From: Candidatus Zixiibacteriota bacterium
GTDB taxonomy: Bacteria > RBG-13-66-14 > B26-G2 > WVWN01
DNA length: 33,088 bases
NCBI GenBank assembly: GCA_030613505.1
Contig: JAUWLW010000033.1
Span: 1 to 33,088, forward strand
Reading direction: 5' to 3'
Shown: piece by piece, positions 25,095-32,814 of the stretch
How the letters are laid out: each line of letters starts with the position of its first letter
Position numbering within the stretch: position 1 is the first letter of the stretch
The notes under the pieces: generated by a model
Told to the model about the DNA's origin: nothing
Database searches by the model: none
Seen by the model: only the letters and a program-made list of their open reading frames with translations
Made by a program: the position numbers and the translations under genes

Positions 25095-25955
25095 ATGAAA
25101 AAGGTAAACGTCGGCCGGTGGGCTGTCGTAGTGATGACGCTGCCGTTCGTCGTCGGCGGCGCCGCGCAGGCGCAAAAAATCTACGACGTCGACCCCATCC
25201 CTCATCCTATAACGAGTTGGGGAAAGGCCGGCGGCGAGAGCGCCCAGTGGCGGGGCCGCGAGGCGGAAGCGAAAGCGCTGGTAAAATATTACAAACCGCC
25301 GGTGGGGGAAGGGTCCGTTGCCGACCGCGTTAACGCGTTGGCCTCCCTTACGAAAGGTACGGACTACGAAATCCGCACCATCGTGGACTGGGACGCCGAA
25401 CAACAATACGGCTCTTACTACGTCGTTTTCTACGAGATCAAGACCCAAAAGGGCTGGCACGACTTCCTCTTCCTGGCGGACCTGTCTAAGGGCGCCGTCG
25501 AACCCATAACGCTGCCGGCGCGTATGCTTTGGTACGGTGAAATGCCGGAATCGCTAGCCGCCCAGGCCGGCGTAGTAATCCGGCCGGCCAACGAGGAGAC
25601 CGCGGCCTTGGCGCAAGCTCCCCGCACGATCGCCGACGTTGAGGAAGTGATGGCGAAATACCAGAAAGACATCGTGAAGCTTTATAAAGCCCAATTGAAA
25701 AAGGCGCCGGATATCGCGGGCCGCGTGCTGGCGGCCTTCGTCGTCGCCGCGGACGGGAGCGTCGCCGAGTCGTCTATAATCGAGAGCACCACCGACGACG
25801 ACGCCTTCGACGTGGCGTTGGGCAATCTCCTCGAAACCTTTGAATTCCCGGCCGTTGACGCCGGCGACGTAGAGGTAATCTACCCCTTCGTCTTCTCAAG
25901 CGGAAGAGAACCGAAGAACGTCGAAATCGTACCGCGCCGCATAGGCGAGAAATAA
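25095..25955 (+). CDS. Periplasmic protein with TonB/AgmX-type C-terminal domain
   Basis: A 286-aa protein with a signal peptide (hydrophobic residues ~10-26, cleavage after AQA in GGAAQAQK). A middle region of alternating strands follows (SYYVVFYEIKTQKGWHDFLF), then a C-terminal domain of ~85 residues. The pattern there (VLAAFVVAADGSVAESSIIESTTDDDAFD, then LLETFEFPAV and VIYPFVF) is that of TonB-like/AgmX-PglI domains. These usually transmit energy or organise envelope complexes; this one has no membrane anchor other than the cleaved signal. I moved the start from 25017 to 25095 because GGAGGTGG and the signal peptide fit there. It is the only plus-strand chromosomal gene in the window and is monocistronic. 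Confidence 0.85.
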   Translation: MKKVNVGRWAVVVMTLPFVVGGAAQAQKIYDVDPIPHPITSWGKAGGESAQWRGREAEAKALVKYYKPPVGEGSVADRVNALASLTKGTDYEIRTIVDWDAEQQYGSYYVVFYEIKTQKGWHDFLFLADLSKGAVEPITLPARMLWYGEMPESLAAQAGVVIRPANEETAALAQAPRTIADVEEVMAKYQKDIVKLYKAQLKKAPDIAGRVLAAFVVAADGSVAESSIIESTTDDDAFDVALGNLLETFEFPAVDAGDVEVIYPFVFSSGREPKNVEIVPRRIGEK

Positions 25956-25982
25956 CCGCCGCGCGCGAACCCGACTAAGATG

Positions 25983-26008
25983 AAGACGCCCGACGCCGGG
26001 CGTCTTTT
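25983..26008 (+). terminator. Intrinsic terminator of the TonB/AgmX-domain gene
   Basis: AAGACGCCCG (25983-25992) and CGGGCGTCTT (25997-26006) pair perfectly around a 4-base loop, and further Ts follow. It begins 28 bases after the stop codon. Confidence 0.9.
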
Positions 26009-26049
26009 CGCATGACCCATTTAATATACTCTTCGGTTCGACCTCGTTC

Positions 26050-26200
26050 GCGTGTTAATGTATAGTACACTCGTAAACAGGGGCGCAGTAGGAGTTGACA
26101 GCACGTCTGCTTTGGTAACGGCAAAGCCCCGAAAAACGCCGTCGTAACCGCAACAATAAAAATAAGTTGAGGCGCCCATAAATTTGGGCGCCCTATTTTT
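26050..26200 (+). ncRNA. Candidate structured small RNA
   Basis: The 26009-26223 gap has no gene but ends in a perfect plus-strand terminator, after an earlier terminator has already closed the upstream gene. Upstream lies a possible -10 box (TATAGT near 26061-26066) with a poor -35. Between them GGGGC (near 26080) can pair with GCCCC (near 26127), enclosing a hairpin GCTTTG/CAAAGC with a 7-base loop. No known RNA family is recognised. This is a candidate only. Confidence 0.35.
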
Positions 26201-26201
26201 T
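26171..26201 (+). terminator. Perfect intrinsic terminator, plus strand
   Basis: GGCGCCCA (26171-26178) and TGGGCGCC (26185-26192) form an 8-bp stem, followed by CTATTTTTTG. The T-run is on the plus strand only, so it terminates plus-strand transcription towards the convergent operon. It lies 23 bases from the stop of the minus-strand gene. Confidence 0.88.
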
Positions 26202-26223
26202 GCCTTATTTTTGCGGTTTCAGT

Positions 26224-27807
26224 TTAAGCGTCCAGGATCGCCTCTACTTCTTCCTTATCGACGTCCATGACGTACGGGATCCCGCTGATCGCGGCCGCCT
26301 CCGGCGTAAGCGCGGCCAGGTCGTCGCGCGAGACGTACTCCAGCGCGAACTTCCGGCTGCCGCACATCAGCTGGCGCAAGCCCTGGGCCAGGCGCTCGTA
26401 GTAGGTATACAGGCCGATCGCGCCGGGGGGTAGCTTCTCGAACTCATCGTCGCCCAATTCCTTGCGGAGTTCCGCCGCCGTTACGAAGATCTCATCGAGG
26501 GAGTCGCCGAAGCGCTCGACGTAGACGGGCAACTGGTGCTCGGCAATCGCTCGGCCTATCGTCTTGCCCACCATCGCCGCGGCGATCGGGCCGCGGGCCA
26601 TGCCGACGATTTTGATGAACGGCGCGCCCAACGCGACCGCCTTGAAAATATGGTCTTCGAACGTGAAGCCGCCCGCGGCGACCAGCGGCGCCACGTACTC
26701 GCCCTTATCCGCGAGACGCTTAGTATACTGGTACATCAACGAATGGATTTCGACCGGCGGCACGCCCCACTCGTTCATCATACGCCAGGGACTCATACCG
26801 GTCCCGCCTCCCGCGGCGTCCACCGTCAACAGGTCCAGCTTATATTTGGAGGCGAACTTGACCGCCCGGGCGAGGTCGGCCGGCCGGTACGCGCCGGTCT
26901 TGAGGAAGACGTACTTGGCGCCGGCCTTCCGGATCTCTTCGGCCCGCTGCGCGAACGACTCCTCGGTCACCATACCGACGCGCGAGTGCCGCTCGAACTC
27001 CTTGAACGACCCGCGCTCGAAGGCTTTGATGACGTCCGGGTCCGTCGGGTTGGGCAGGACGACGTAGCCTCGTTCGTACAACAGCTGCGCCTTCTTGAGG
27101 TCGCGGATTTTAACCTCGCCGCCTATGTCCTTGGCGCCCTGGCCCCACTTGAGCTCCACGCACTCCACGCCGAGCTCTTCGATCCCGTACTCCTGGACGC
27201 CGAGTCGCGTATCCTCGACGTTGGCCTGCAGGACGATGGCGCCGTAGCCGTCGCGCTGGTTGTCCTTGAACAGCGCTACGCGGCGTTTTAGGTCCACCGT
27301 ATCCACGACGCGGCCGTTCTTGATTTTGCTCTCCGGGTCCATGCCGACGACGTTCTCGCCGATGGTAAGGCCCGTCCCGGCCAGCGCGGTGCCGATTGCG
27401 AGCCCCTCCCAGTTGTTTTTTGCAATGTTGGTCGAGCCGATGCCGGGGATCATAATCGGCAGGCGGAATTTTATACCGCCGTCGTGACCGAACGTAGTCT
27501 GCAAATTCACGGCGGGGAAAACCGCCTTGTCGCTGTCGGCCTCGATCCCGTGAGCGCCGACGGCGGTTCCCATAATGTTGAAGTGCGAGTAATCGACCGG
27601 GTAAACCTTCTCGGCCGCGGTGGTGATGACGCCGAAGGGTTGGGGATAGATGACCTCGTGGCCTCGGTAGGCCGACTTCCCGATCTCGCACCTGCCGATG
27701 CAGCCGTCCACGCACGTGACGCACATCCCCGAGAGGGGGACGATCGAATCTTCGGTGCGGTTCTTGGTCAGCGTAGCGGCCGAGGCGTTAACCCTGGACA
27801 GTGACAT
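26224..27807 (-). CDS. FMN-binding glutamate-synthase-like protein
   Basis: A 527-aa protein corresponding to the central FMN/Fe-S synthase domain of glutamate synthase large subunits, without the amidotransferase domain. Signatures are IMIPGIGSTNIAKNN, VELKWGQGAKDIGGEV, LLTVDAAGGGTGMSPW and VAAGGFTFEDHIFKAVALGA, typical of an FMN barrel with flavin-phosphate-binding glycines. An N-terminal Cys cluster (GMCVTCVDGCIGRCEIGK) probably binds an iron-sulfur centre. AAAGGAG precedes the start. It is the last gene of the flavoprotein operon, 24 bases after the ferredoxin-like subunit. Lacking the glutaminase domain, it may use ammonia or carry out a different FMN reaction; the true substrate is unknown. 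Confidence 0.9.
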   Translation of the reverse strand: MSLSRVNASAATLTKNRTEDSIVPLSGMCVTCVDGCIGRCEIGKSAYRGHEVIYPQPFGVITTAAEKVYPVDYSHFNIMGTAVGAHGIEADSDKAVFPAVNLQTTFGHDGGIKFRLPIMIPGIGSTNIAKNNWEGLAIGTALAGTGLTIGENVVGMDPESKIKNGRVVDTVDLKRRVALFKDNQRDGYGAIVLQANVEDTRLGVQEYGIEELGVECVELKWGQGAKDIGGEVKIRDLKKAQLLYERGYVVLPNPTDPDVIKAFERGSFKEFERHSRVGMVTEESFAQRAEEIRKAGAKYVFLKTGAYRPADLARAVKFASKYKLDLLTVDAAGGGTGMSPWRMMNEWGVPPVEIHSLMYQYTKRLADKGEYVAPLVAAGGFTFEDHIFKAVALGAPFIKIVGMARGPIAAAMVGKTIGRAIAEHQLPVYVERFGDSLDEIFVTAAELRKELGDDEFEKLPPGAIGLYTYYERLAQGLRQLMCGSRKFALEYVSRDDLAALTPEAAAISGIPYVMDVDKEEVEAILDA

Positions 27808-27831
27808 CTTGGTACGACTCCTTTCCGATCG

Positions 27832-28509
27832 TTACTTCTTTTCGATCTCGCAAGCGACGCAAGGGTCCATATAACACATCATGTCGTCGAACTGTTCCTT
27901 CTCAACACACGGCGGCGCGAGGTTGGCGCACGCGCCGCAGATCGCCTTCTCGGGCTCGGTGTACGTGCAACGGAGCTGGCAGGCCGGACATATATAAATG
28001 CAACCCCCGCAGAGCCGGCATTCCTCGGATTTGATGTCGAACGGCGTGCCGATGCTGCGGCGTTCACCCCGGTTGCGGAAGCCGATGGCCTTGGCCATCA
28101 TCTGTTCCTCGCATATCCGAACGCACAGGCCGCACATAATACAGTCCTCGTACTCCTGTTTGAAGCGCTGGCGGCGGATGTCGTGGGCGGAGGCGAGGTC
28201 CTGGATTACTTTCGATTGCGGGCACGAGGCCAACAAAAGCTCCAGGACCATCTTGCGCGCCCGGAGGACGCGCGTCGAGGCTGTCCGCACTTTTAGGCCT
28301 TCCTCCGCCGGATAGGTACAAGAGGAGACCAGCTTGGCCCGCGGCCCCTCGCCGATCTCGACGACGCACAGGCGGCAGGCGCCGTAGGGCGACAGGCCCT
28401 CGTGGTAGCAGAGCGTCGGGACCGGGAAACCATAAAATTTTGCGGCTTCGAGCAGCGTGGTACCTTCTTCTACCTGGACGTTAAGGCCGTTGAGCGTAAA
28501 ATTAGTCAT
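27832..28509 (-). CDS. NuoG/HoxU-like ferredoxin subunit
   Basis: A 225-aa electron-transfer protein. The N-terminal domain is a plant-type 2Fe-2S ferredoxin (LCYHEGLSPYGACRLCVVEI and SSCTYP). A helical linker follows, then two 4Fe-4S motifs, CIMCGLCVRIC and CRLCGGCIYIC. A Cys-rich tail (CGACANLAPPC and MCYMDPCVACE) may bind a further centre. The order matches HoxU/N-terminal NuoG subunits that carry electrons from an NADH-oxidising flavoprotein. Its ATG overlaps the stop of the NuoF-GltD fusion (ATGA), so the two are translationally coupled. Confidence 0.92.
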   Translation of the reverse strand: MTNFTLNGLNVQVEEGTTLLEAAKFYGFPVPTLCYHEGLSPYGACRLCVVEIGEGPRAKLVSSCTYPAEEGLKVRTASTRVLRARKMVLELLLASCPQSKVIQDLASAHDIRRQRFKQEYEDCIMCGLCVRICEEQMMAKAIGFRNRGERRSIGTPFDIKSEECRLCGGCIYICPACQLRCTYTEPEKAICGACANLAPPCVEKEQFDDMMCYMDPCVACEIEKK

Positions 28510-31500
28510 TCCTGTTTGTCTCCTACCGCTACGACTTCTTCAGGTTCCGCTTCGGTTTGCGTAAACTCGAGGTCGCATCGGAGGCACCGTCGTGCCTCTT
28601 GTCGAGCTACCCCTTCTGTCAAACACTGGTCCACTTCGGCGAAGTTTTTAACCCTCGCCTCGACGCCGAGGTGGAGGACCGCGGCCCGGCCGGCCCCGGC
28701 CTCCTCCTCCTCCGCAACCTCCGCGGGCGCGACGAAGACCTCCGGCAATCGGACCTCGGGCGGTATCGTTAATTCGTAGCCGCGGAGGTAGCGGTCGATG
28801 ACGGCCGCCGCGTTTTTACCGTCCGCGAGCGCCTCGACGACGGTGTCCGGGCCGCGAACGACGTCGCCTCCCGCGAAGACGCCGGGCCGGCCGGTTTCGA
28901 ACGTCTTCGGATCAGTCCGCAACGTTCCCCATTTCGTCACGTCGAGGCCTGCCGCCGCGATACCCTCCGTCTCCGGTTCCTCGCTGATCGCGACTATCAA
29001 CGTATCTAACGGCGCGACGTATTCGCTGCCGGCCACGGCGACCGGCCTACGCCGCCCGGAGGCGTCGCGCGCGCCGAGCTCGTTCTTTATAAATTTCACG
29101 CCGGCCAGGCGACCCTCGGCCTGCTCGACCTCGACGGGCGAAACGAGCGTAACGAGCTCGACGCCCTCGTCCAGCACGGCCTCTATTTCCTCGTCGTACG
29201 CCGGCATCTCTTCCCGCGTCCGGCGATAGTAAATCGTCACGCTCTCGACGCCCTCTTGCCGCACGGCCACCCGGGCCGCATCCACGGCCGAGTTCCCGCC
29301 GCCGACGACGCCTACGCGGCCGCGCGCCAGGCTCTCGCCGTGTAGGTTAAACGCCTTCAGGAAACGCATGGAGGGATATACCCCCTCCGCCTCTTCGCCC
29401 GGCACGCCCAGCTTTCGGCTCCGGTGCGCTCCCAAGGCCAAGAAGACGGCCGCGTAGCCGTCATCGAGGAGGCCGTCGATCGTTACATCTCGGCCGAGCG
29501 CGGTGTTCAGCTCGAGGGTTACGTTATCGTCCAACAGGGCTGCGATCTCCCGCTCCAACACGTCACGCGGGAGGCGATAGGCCGGGATGCCAGCGATCAG
29601 CATGCCTCCCGGTTTATCCTCCGCCTCGAAAACCGTAACTTCATGGCCGGCGAGCGAGAGGTAATGGGCCGCGGCCAGGCCGGCGGGGCCGGCGCCCACG
29701 ACCGCTACCTTCTTCCCGTAAGCGTCGGCCGCCCGCGGCGGCGCATAGGCCGCCGGGTCGGCGCGGTCCGTCACGAAACGCTTTAGCGCCCGAATACCCA
29801 CCGGCGCCTCCCCGGTCGTACCGAGGCGGCACTTCTCCTCGCACGGATGGTTGCATACGCGCGCGCATACGGAGGGGAGCGGGTTGGGTTCGCGAATAAC
29901 GCGATACGCGCCTTCGTAATCGCCCTTCTCCAACAGCGCGACGTACCGCCACGCCTCGGTTCCCAGCGGGCATGCCGCCTGACAGGGCGCCCCGACCAGG
30001 TCCTTACATACAAACGCGTCGCACTTTTTATCGTAAATATGCCGCTCGTACTCGTGGCGATAATACCGGAGCGTGGTCAACACCGGGTTGGGCGCGGACT
30101 GGCCCAGGCCGCACATCGTCGTGTCCTTGACCGCCAGCGCGAGTTCCTCCAGCAACTCGAGATGTTCGGGCGTCCCCCGCCCCTTCGTGATGTCGTCGAG
30201 GAGCTCGTACATCCGCTGCGTTCCCTTGCGGCAGGTGAAGCATTTTCCGCAGGACTCGTCCTTTAAAAAGTTCATAAAGTACCGGGCGATGTCCACCATA
30301 CAGGTGGTCTCGTCCATGACGATCATCCCGCCCGAGCCCATAATCGACCCGACTTTGGCCAGGCTGTCGTAGTCGACCGCAAGGTCGAACATGGAAGCCG
30401 GGATGCAACCGCCGGAGGGGCCGCCGGTCTGCACGGCTTTTATTTTCGCCCGGCCGGAGGGGCCGCCGCCGATATCGTATACTATTTCGTCGATCGTAAT
30501 CCCCATCGGGACTTCGACCAATCCGGTATTCTTTATCTTACCGACCAGCGAGAATATCTTCGTCCCGGTACTGCCGGGGACGCCCACCCGGGCGTACTCC
30601 TCGGCGCCGCGGTTGATTATCACCGGGACGTTGGCCCACGTCTCCACGTTGTTAATACACGTGGGGTGGCCCCAAATCCCCTTCTCGATGGGGTACGGAG
30701 GCCGCTGCCGCGGCTCTCCTGCTTCGCCCTCGATGGACTTTATCAACGCCGTCTCTTCGCCGCAGACGAACGCGCCCGCGCCGCGGACAATCTCGACGTC
30801 GAACAATAAATCCGTGCCCAAGATATTATCGCCCAACAGGCCCAATTCGCGCGCTTGCCGCAGCGCGATGACGAGATGCTTTATAGCCAGCGGGTATTCG
30901 CTTCTCACGTAGACGAAGCCTTTGGTGGCGCCTACGGCAATGCCGCCGATTATCATACCCTCGATTATCAGGTGGGGATTGCCCTCGAGGAGGCTACGGT
31001 CCATATAGGCGCCCGGGTCGCCCTCGTCGGCGTTGCACACAACGTATTTCTGCTCGCCCGGCTTACCGGAGGCTCGGCCCATCTCCCACTTTTTACCGGT
31101 CGGGAAGCCGGCGCCGCCGCGGCCGCGAAGGCCGGAAGCCTTGACTTCATTTATAACCCTTTCGGGATCCGCGTTTAACAAAACCTTTTCCAGCGCGCCG
31201 TATCCGCCGCGCTCGACGTAGTCGAAAATCCTTATCGGGTCCAGCGTCTGGTTGTTGCCGAGGATCGTCCGGGTCTGTTTCTGAAAAAACGGAATATCGG
31301 CCTGGGAGTGGTAGGTTCGCCGTTCGCCGGGCTCGTGGTAGATAAGGTCTTCCTCCACGTACCCGCCCAGGGCGGCCTCGATTACAGGGGGGACGTCTTC
31401 CATCTTCAACTGCGGATACAGGTGCTGCCCCGGCTCCACCACGATAAAGGGGTCCATCTCGCAGAACCCTTGACACCCGGTGATACGCAGTTTGATTTTT

Positions 31501-31682
31501 TCGTGCAGGCCGTGGTCCAGGATGTAACGCTTAATGACGCGTATGACGTCGTTGGAGCCGCTGGCTTGGCCGCCCGTGCCGGCACAGACGACCAACGTCA
31601 GCCCCTCCGTTTCATCCTCGGCTTTTTTTAATACCCGGCGACGAAAATCCACGAACTCGTCTACGGATAACAGCTTTTCCAT
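28506..31682 (-). CDS. NuoF-GltD fusion: NADH-oxidising and FAD/NAD(P) flavoprotein
   Basis: A 1058-aa fusion. Residues ~25-110 form a thioredoxin-like 2Fe-2S domain (Cys33, Cys70, Cys74). Residues ~150-545 are NuoF-like: GLRGRGGAGFPTGKKW for FMN/NADH, CNADEGDPGAYMDRS, an SLBB region, and 4Fe-4S ligands Cys478, 481, 484 and 524. From ~550 a GltD-type unit begins, with Cys pairs at 567/571 and 606/610/614/618. It has an FAD motif (VGAGPAG, 662-668), a second dinucleotide motif (GVVGGGNSA, ~791-799) and GVFAGGDVVRGPDTVVEA near the end. It should pass electrons between NADH, Fe-S centres and a second NAD(P)H/FAD site. AAGGAGA precedes the ATG. The second Cys of the N-terminal cluster is Gly38. 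Confidence 0.93.
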   Translation of the reverse strand: MEKLLSVDEFVDFRRRVLKKAEDETEGLTLVVCAGTGGQASGSNDVIRVIKRYILDHGLHEKIKLRITGCQGFCEMDPFIVVEPGQHLYPQLKMEDVPPVIEAALGGYVEEDLIYHEPGERRTYHSQADIPFFQKQTRTILGNNQTLDPIRIFDYVERGGYGALEKVLLNADPERVINEVKASGLRGRGGAGFPTGKKWEMGRASGKPGEQKYVVCNADEGDPGAYMDRSLLEGNPHLIIEGMIIGGIAVGATKGFVYVRSEYPLAIKHLVIALRQARELGLLGDNILGTDLLFDVEIVRGAGAFVCGEETALIKSIEGEAGEPRQRPPYPIEKGIWGHPTCINNVETWANVPVIINRGAEEYARVGVPGSTGTKIFSLVGKIKNTGLVEVPMGITIDEIVYDIGGGPSGRAKIKAVQTGGPSGGCIPASMFDLAVDYDSLAKVGSIMGSGGMIVMDETTCMVDIARYFMNFLKDESCGKCFTCRKGTQRMYELLDDITKGRGTPEHLELLEELALAVKDTTMCGLGQSAPNPVLTTLRYYRHEYERHIYDKKCDAFVCKDLVGAPCQAACPLGTEAWRYVALLEKGDYEGAYRVIREPNPLPSVCARVCNHPCEEKCRLGTTGEAPVGIRALKRFVTDRADPAAYAPPRAADAYGKKVAVVGAGPAGLAAAHYLSLAGHEVTVFEAEDKPGGMLIAGIPAYRLPRDVLEREIAALLDDNVTLELNTALGRDVTIDGLLDDGYAAVFLALGAHRSRKLGVPGEEAEGVYPSMRFLKAFNLHGESLARGRVGVVGGGNSAVDAARVAVRQEGVESVTIYYRRTREEMPAYDEEIEAVLDEGVELVTLVSPVEVEQAEGRLAGVKFIKNELGARDASGRRRPVAVAGSEYVAPLDTLIVAISEEPETEGIAAAGLDVTKWGTLRTDPKTFETGRPGVFAGGDVVRGPDTVVEALADGKNAAAVIDRYLRGYELTIPPEVRLPEVFVAPAEVAEEEEAGAGRAAVLHLGVEARVKNFAEVDQCLTEGVARQEARRCLRCDLEFTQTEAEPEEVVAVGDKQE

Positions 31683-31719
31683 CAGGTAACGTCTCCTTAT
31701 AACGCCGGGGCCCCAGCCG

Positions 31720-32745
31720 TTATGCTACCGCCGTACCGCTCACGTCCAGCATGTGGCCTTTACAACCGCGCCGCGAACAAATCTGTACGACGCCGCCACC
31801 GCGTACGACCATCGGCACCATCGGCGCGCCGCACTCCGGGCAGGCCGCGGCGCCCCGCAACTCGGCGTGACAGTGCGGGCAAAAGAAGTTAACTACGGCA
31901 TCTTTCGGGGCCTCGTGTTCGGCCTCGACGTTGTAACTGCCGTAGAGACTCGATAATTTTAACCAACCGTGGGTGTGGCCGTGCGATACCGTGACGCGGA
32001 TAGCGGGGTAGCCGTCGATGAGATGCGAAGGGTCCATTAAGCTGTGGTTACACCGCGGGCAATTAACTTCGATCGGGAAGATACGCCGGTCCCCTTCCAC
32101 CTCTACTTTATCGAGGCCGGTAAGCGTATGCGCGAGGATATCTTCCACGTCCTTTATGCCGACGTGGGGGAAATAGTGGCCGTCGACGACCACGACCGGC
32201 CCGAGCGCGCACGCGCCGAGGCAATTTACGGTATCCAAAGTAAATTCACGGTCGTCCGTCGTCTCGCCAGCCGGGATGCCAAGGTGGCGTTCGAACTCTT
32301 TCGCGACGCCGGGGCCGCCGCGAACGTGGCAGGCCGTTCCCAAACAAACGGACACGAGGTGCCTTCCCCGCGGTTTCAAACTGAAGGCCCTATAGAAGGT
32401 GGCGACGGCGTAGACGTCCACCATCGAAGCCCCCGTATTTTCAGCCACTACTTGCAACGCGTGCGTAGGAAGGTAACCGTACTTCGCCTGTATTTCCTCG
32501 AGCATAGCTATGACTGCGCCGCGTTTGCGTCCGTGCCTCTCAACGATCTCGAGAAGGCTCGGCGTCTCGTAGCTCTCAAAAAGGTCGCACTCCCAGATGG
32601 CGACCTCCGTGCTCTTCAATCGGTACGCGCACGTCGGCGCGTGGATACAAGTCGAACAGATCCCGCGATACGTCCCGAGCGCCGCGGGAGCCTCCGCCGC
32701 CCTGGGCGCCCCCGACCTCCCTCCGCGCGTCTTCGTGGGTTGCAT
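31720..32745 (-). CDS. NuoE-like 2Fe-2S subunit with extra N- and C-terminal Cys domains
   Basis: A 341-aa protein. Residues ~65-215 are a NuoE/HoxE-type thioredoxin-like 2Fe-2S domain: YGYLPTHALQVVAENTG, VSVCLGTACHVRG and VNCLGACALGP provide four Cys ligands. The N terminus adds a small Cys4 module (Cys30, Cys33, Cys39, Cys53, ending IWECD), shared with the next gene upstream. The C terminus adds ~110 residues with CPRC, CPHC, CPEC and CSRRGC pairs, resembling zinc ribbons. Normal NuoE proteins are about half this length. AGGAGG precedes the ATG. It probably joins the NuoF part of the downstream fusion. Confidence 0.9.
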   Translation of the reverse strand: MQPTKTRGGRSGAPRAAEAPAALGTYRGICSTCIHAPTCAYRLKSTEVAIWECDLFESYETPSLLEIVERHGRKRGAVIAMLEEIQAKYGYLPTHALQVVAENTGASMVDVYAVATFYRAFSLKPRGRHLVSVCLGTACHVRGGPGVAKEFERHLGIPAGETTDDREFTLDTVNCLGACALGPVVVVDGHYFPHVGIKDVEDILAHTLTGLDKVEVEGDRRIFPIEVNCPRCNHSLMDPSHLIDGYPAIRVTVSHGHTHGWLKLSSLYGSYNVEAEHEAPKDAVVNFFCPHCHAELRGAAACPECGAPMVPMVVRGGGVVQICSRRGCKGHMLDVSGTAVA

Positions 32746-32814
32746 CCCGCCTCCTAACTTAGCGTCGGCGATGGGTTTCTCCAGGAGGTTCGTTCGCGCT
32801 AAAGGCCGTTACGG

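Noticed and set aside
26031-26056. T-loop-like GGTTCGACCTC suggesting a tRNA
   Set aside because: No acceptor, D or anticodon arms can be built around it.
26080-26135. Resemblance of GGTAACGGCAAAGCCCC to part of a c-di-GMP (GEMM) riboswitch
   Set aside because: Only a short stretch is similar; the other conserved arm is missing and no gene follows on that strand.
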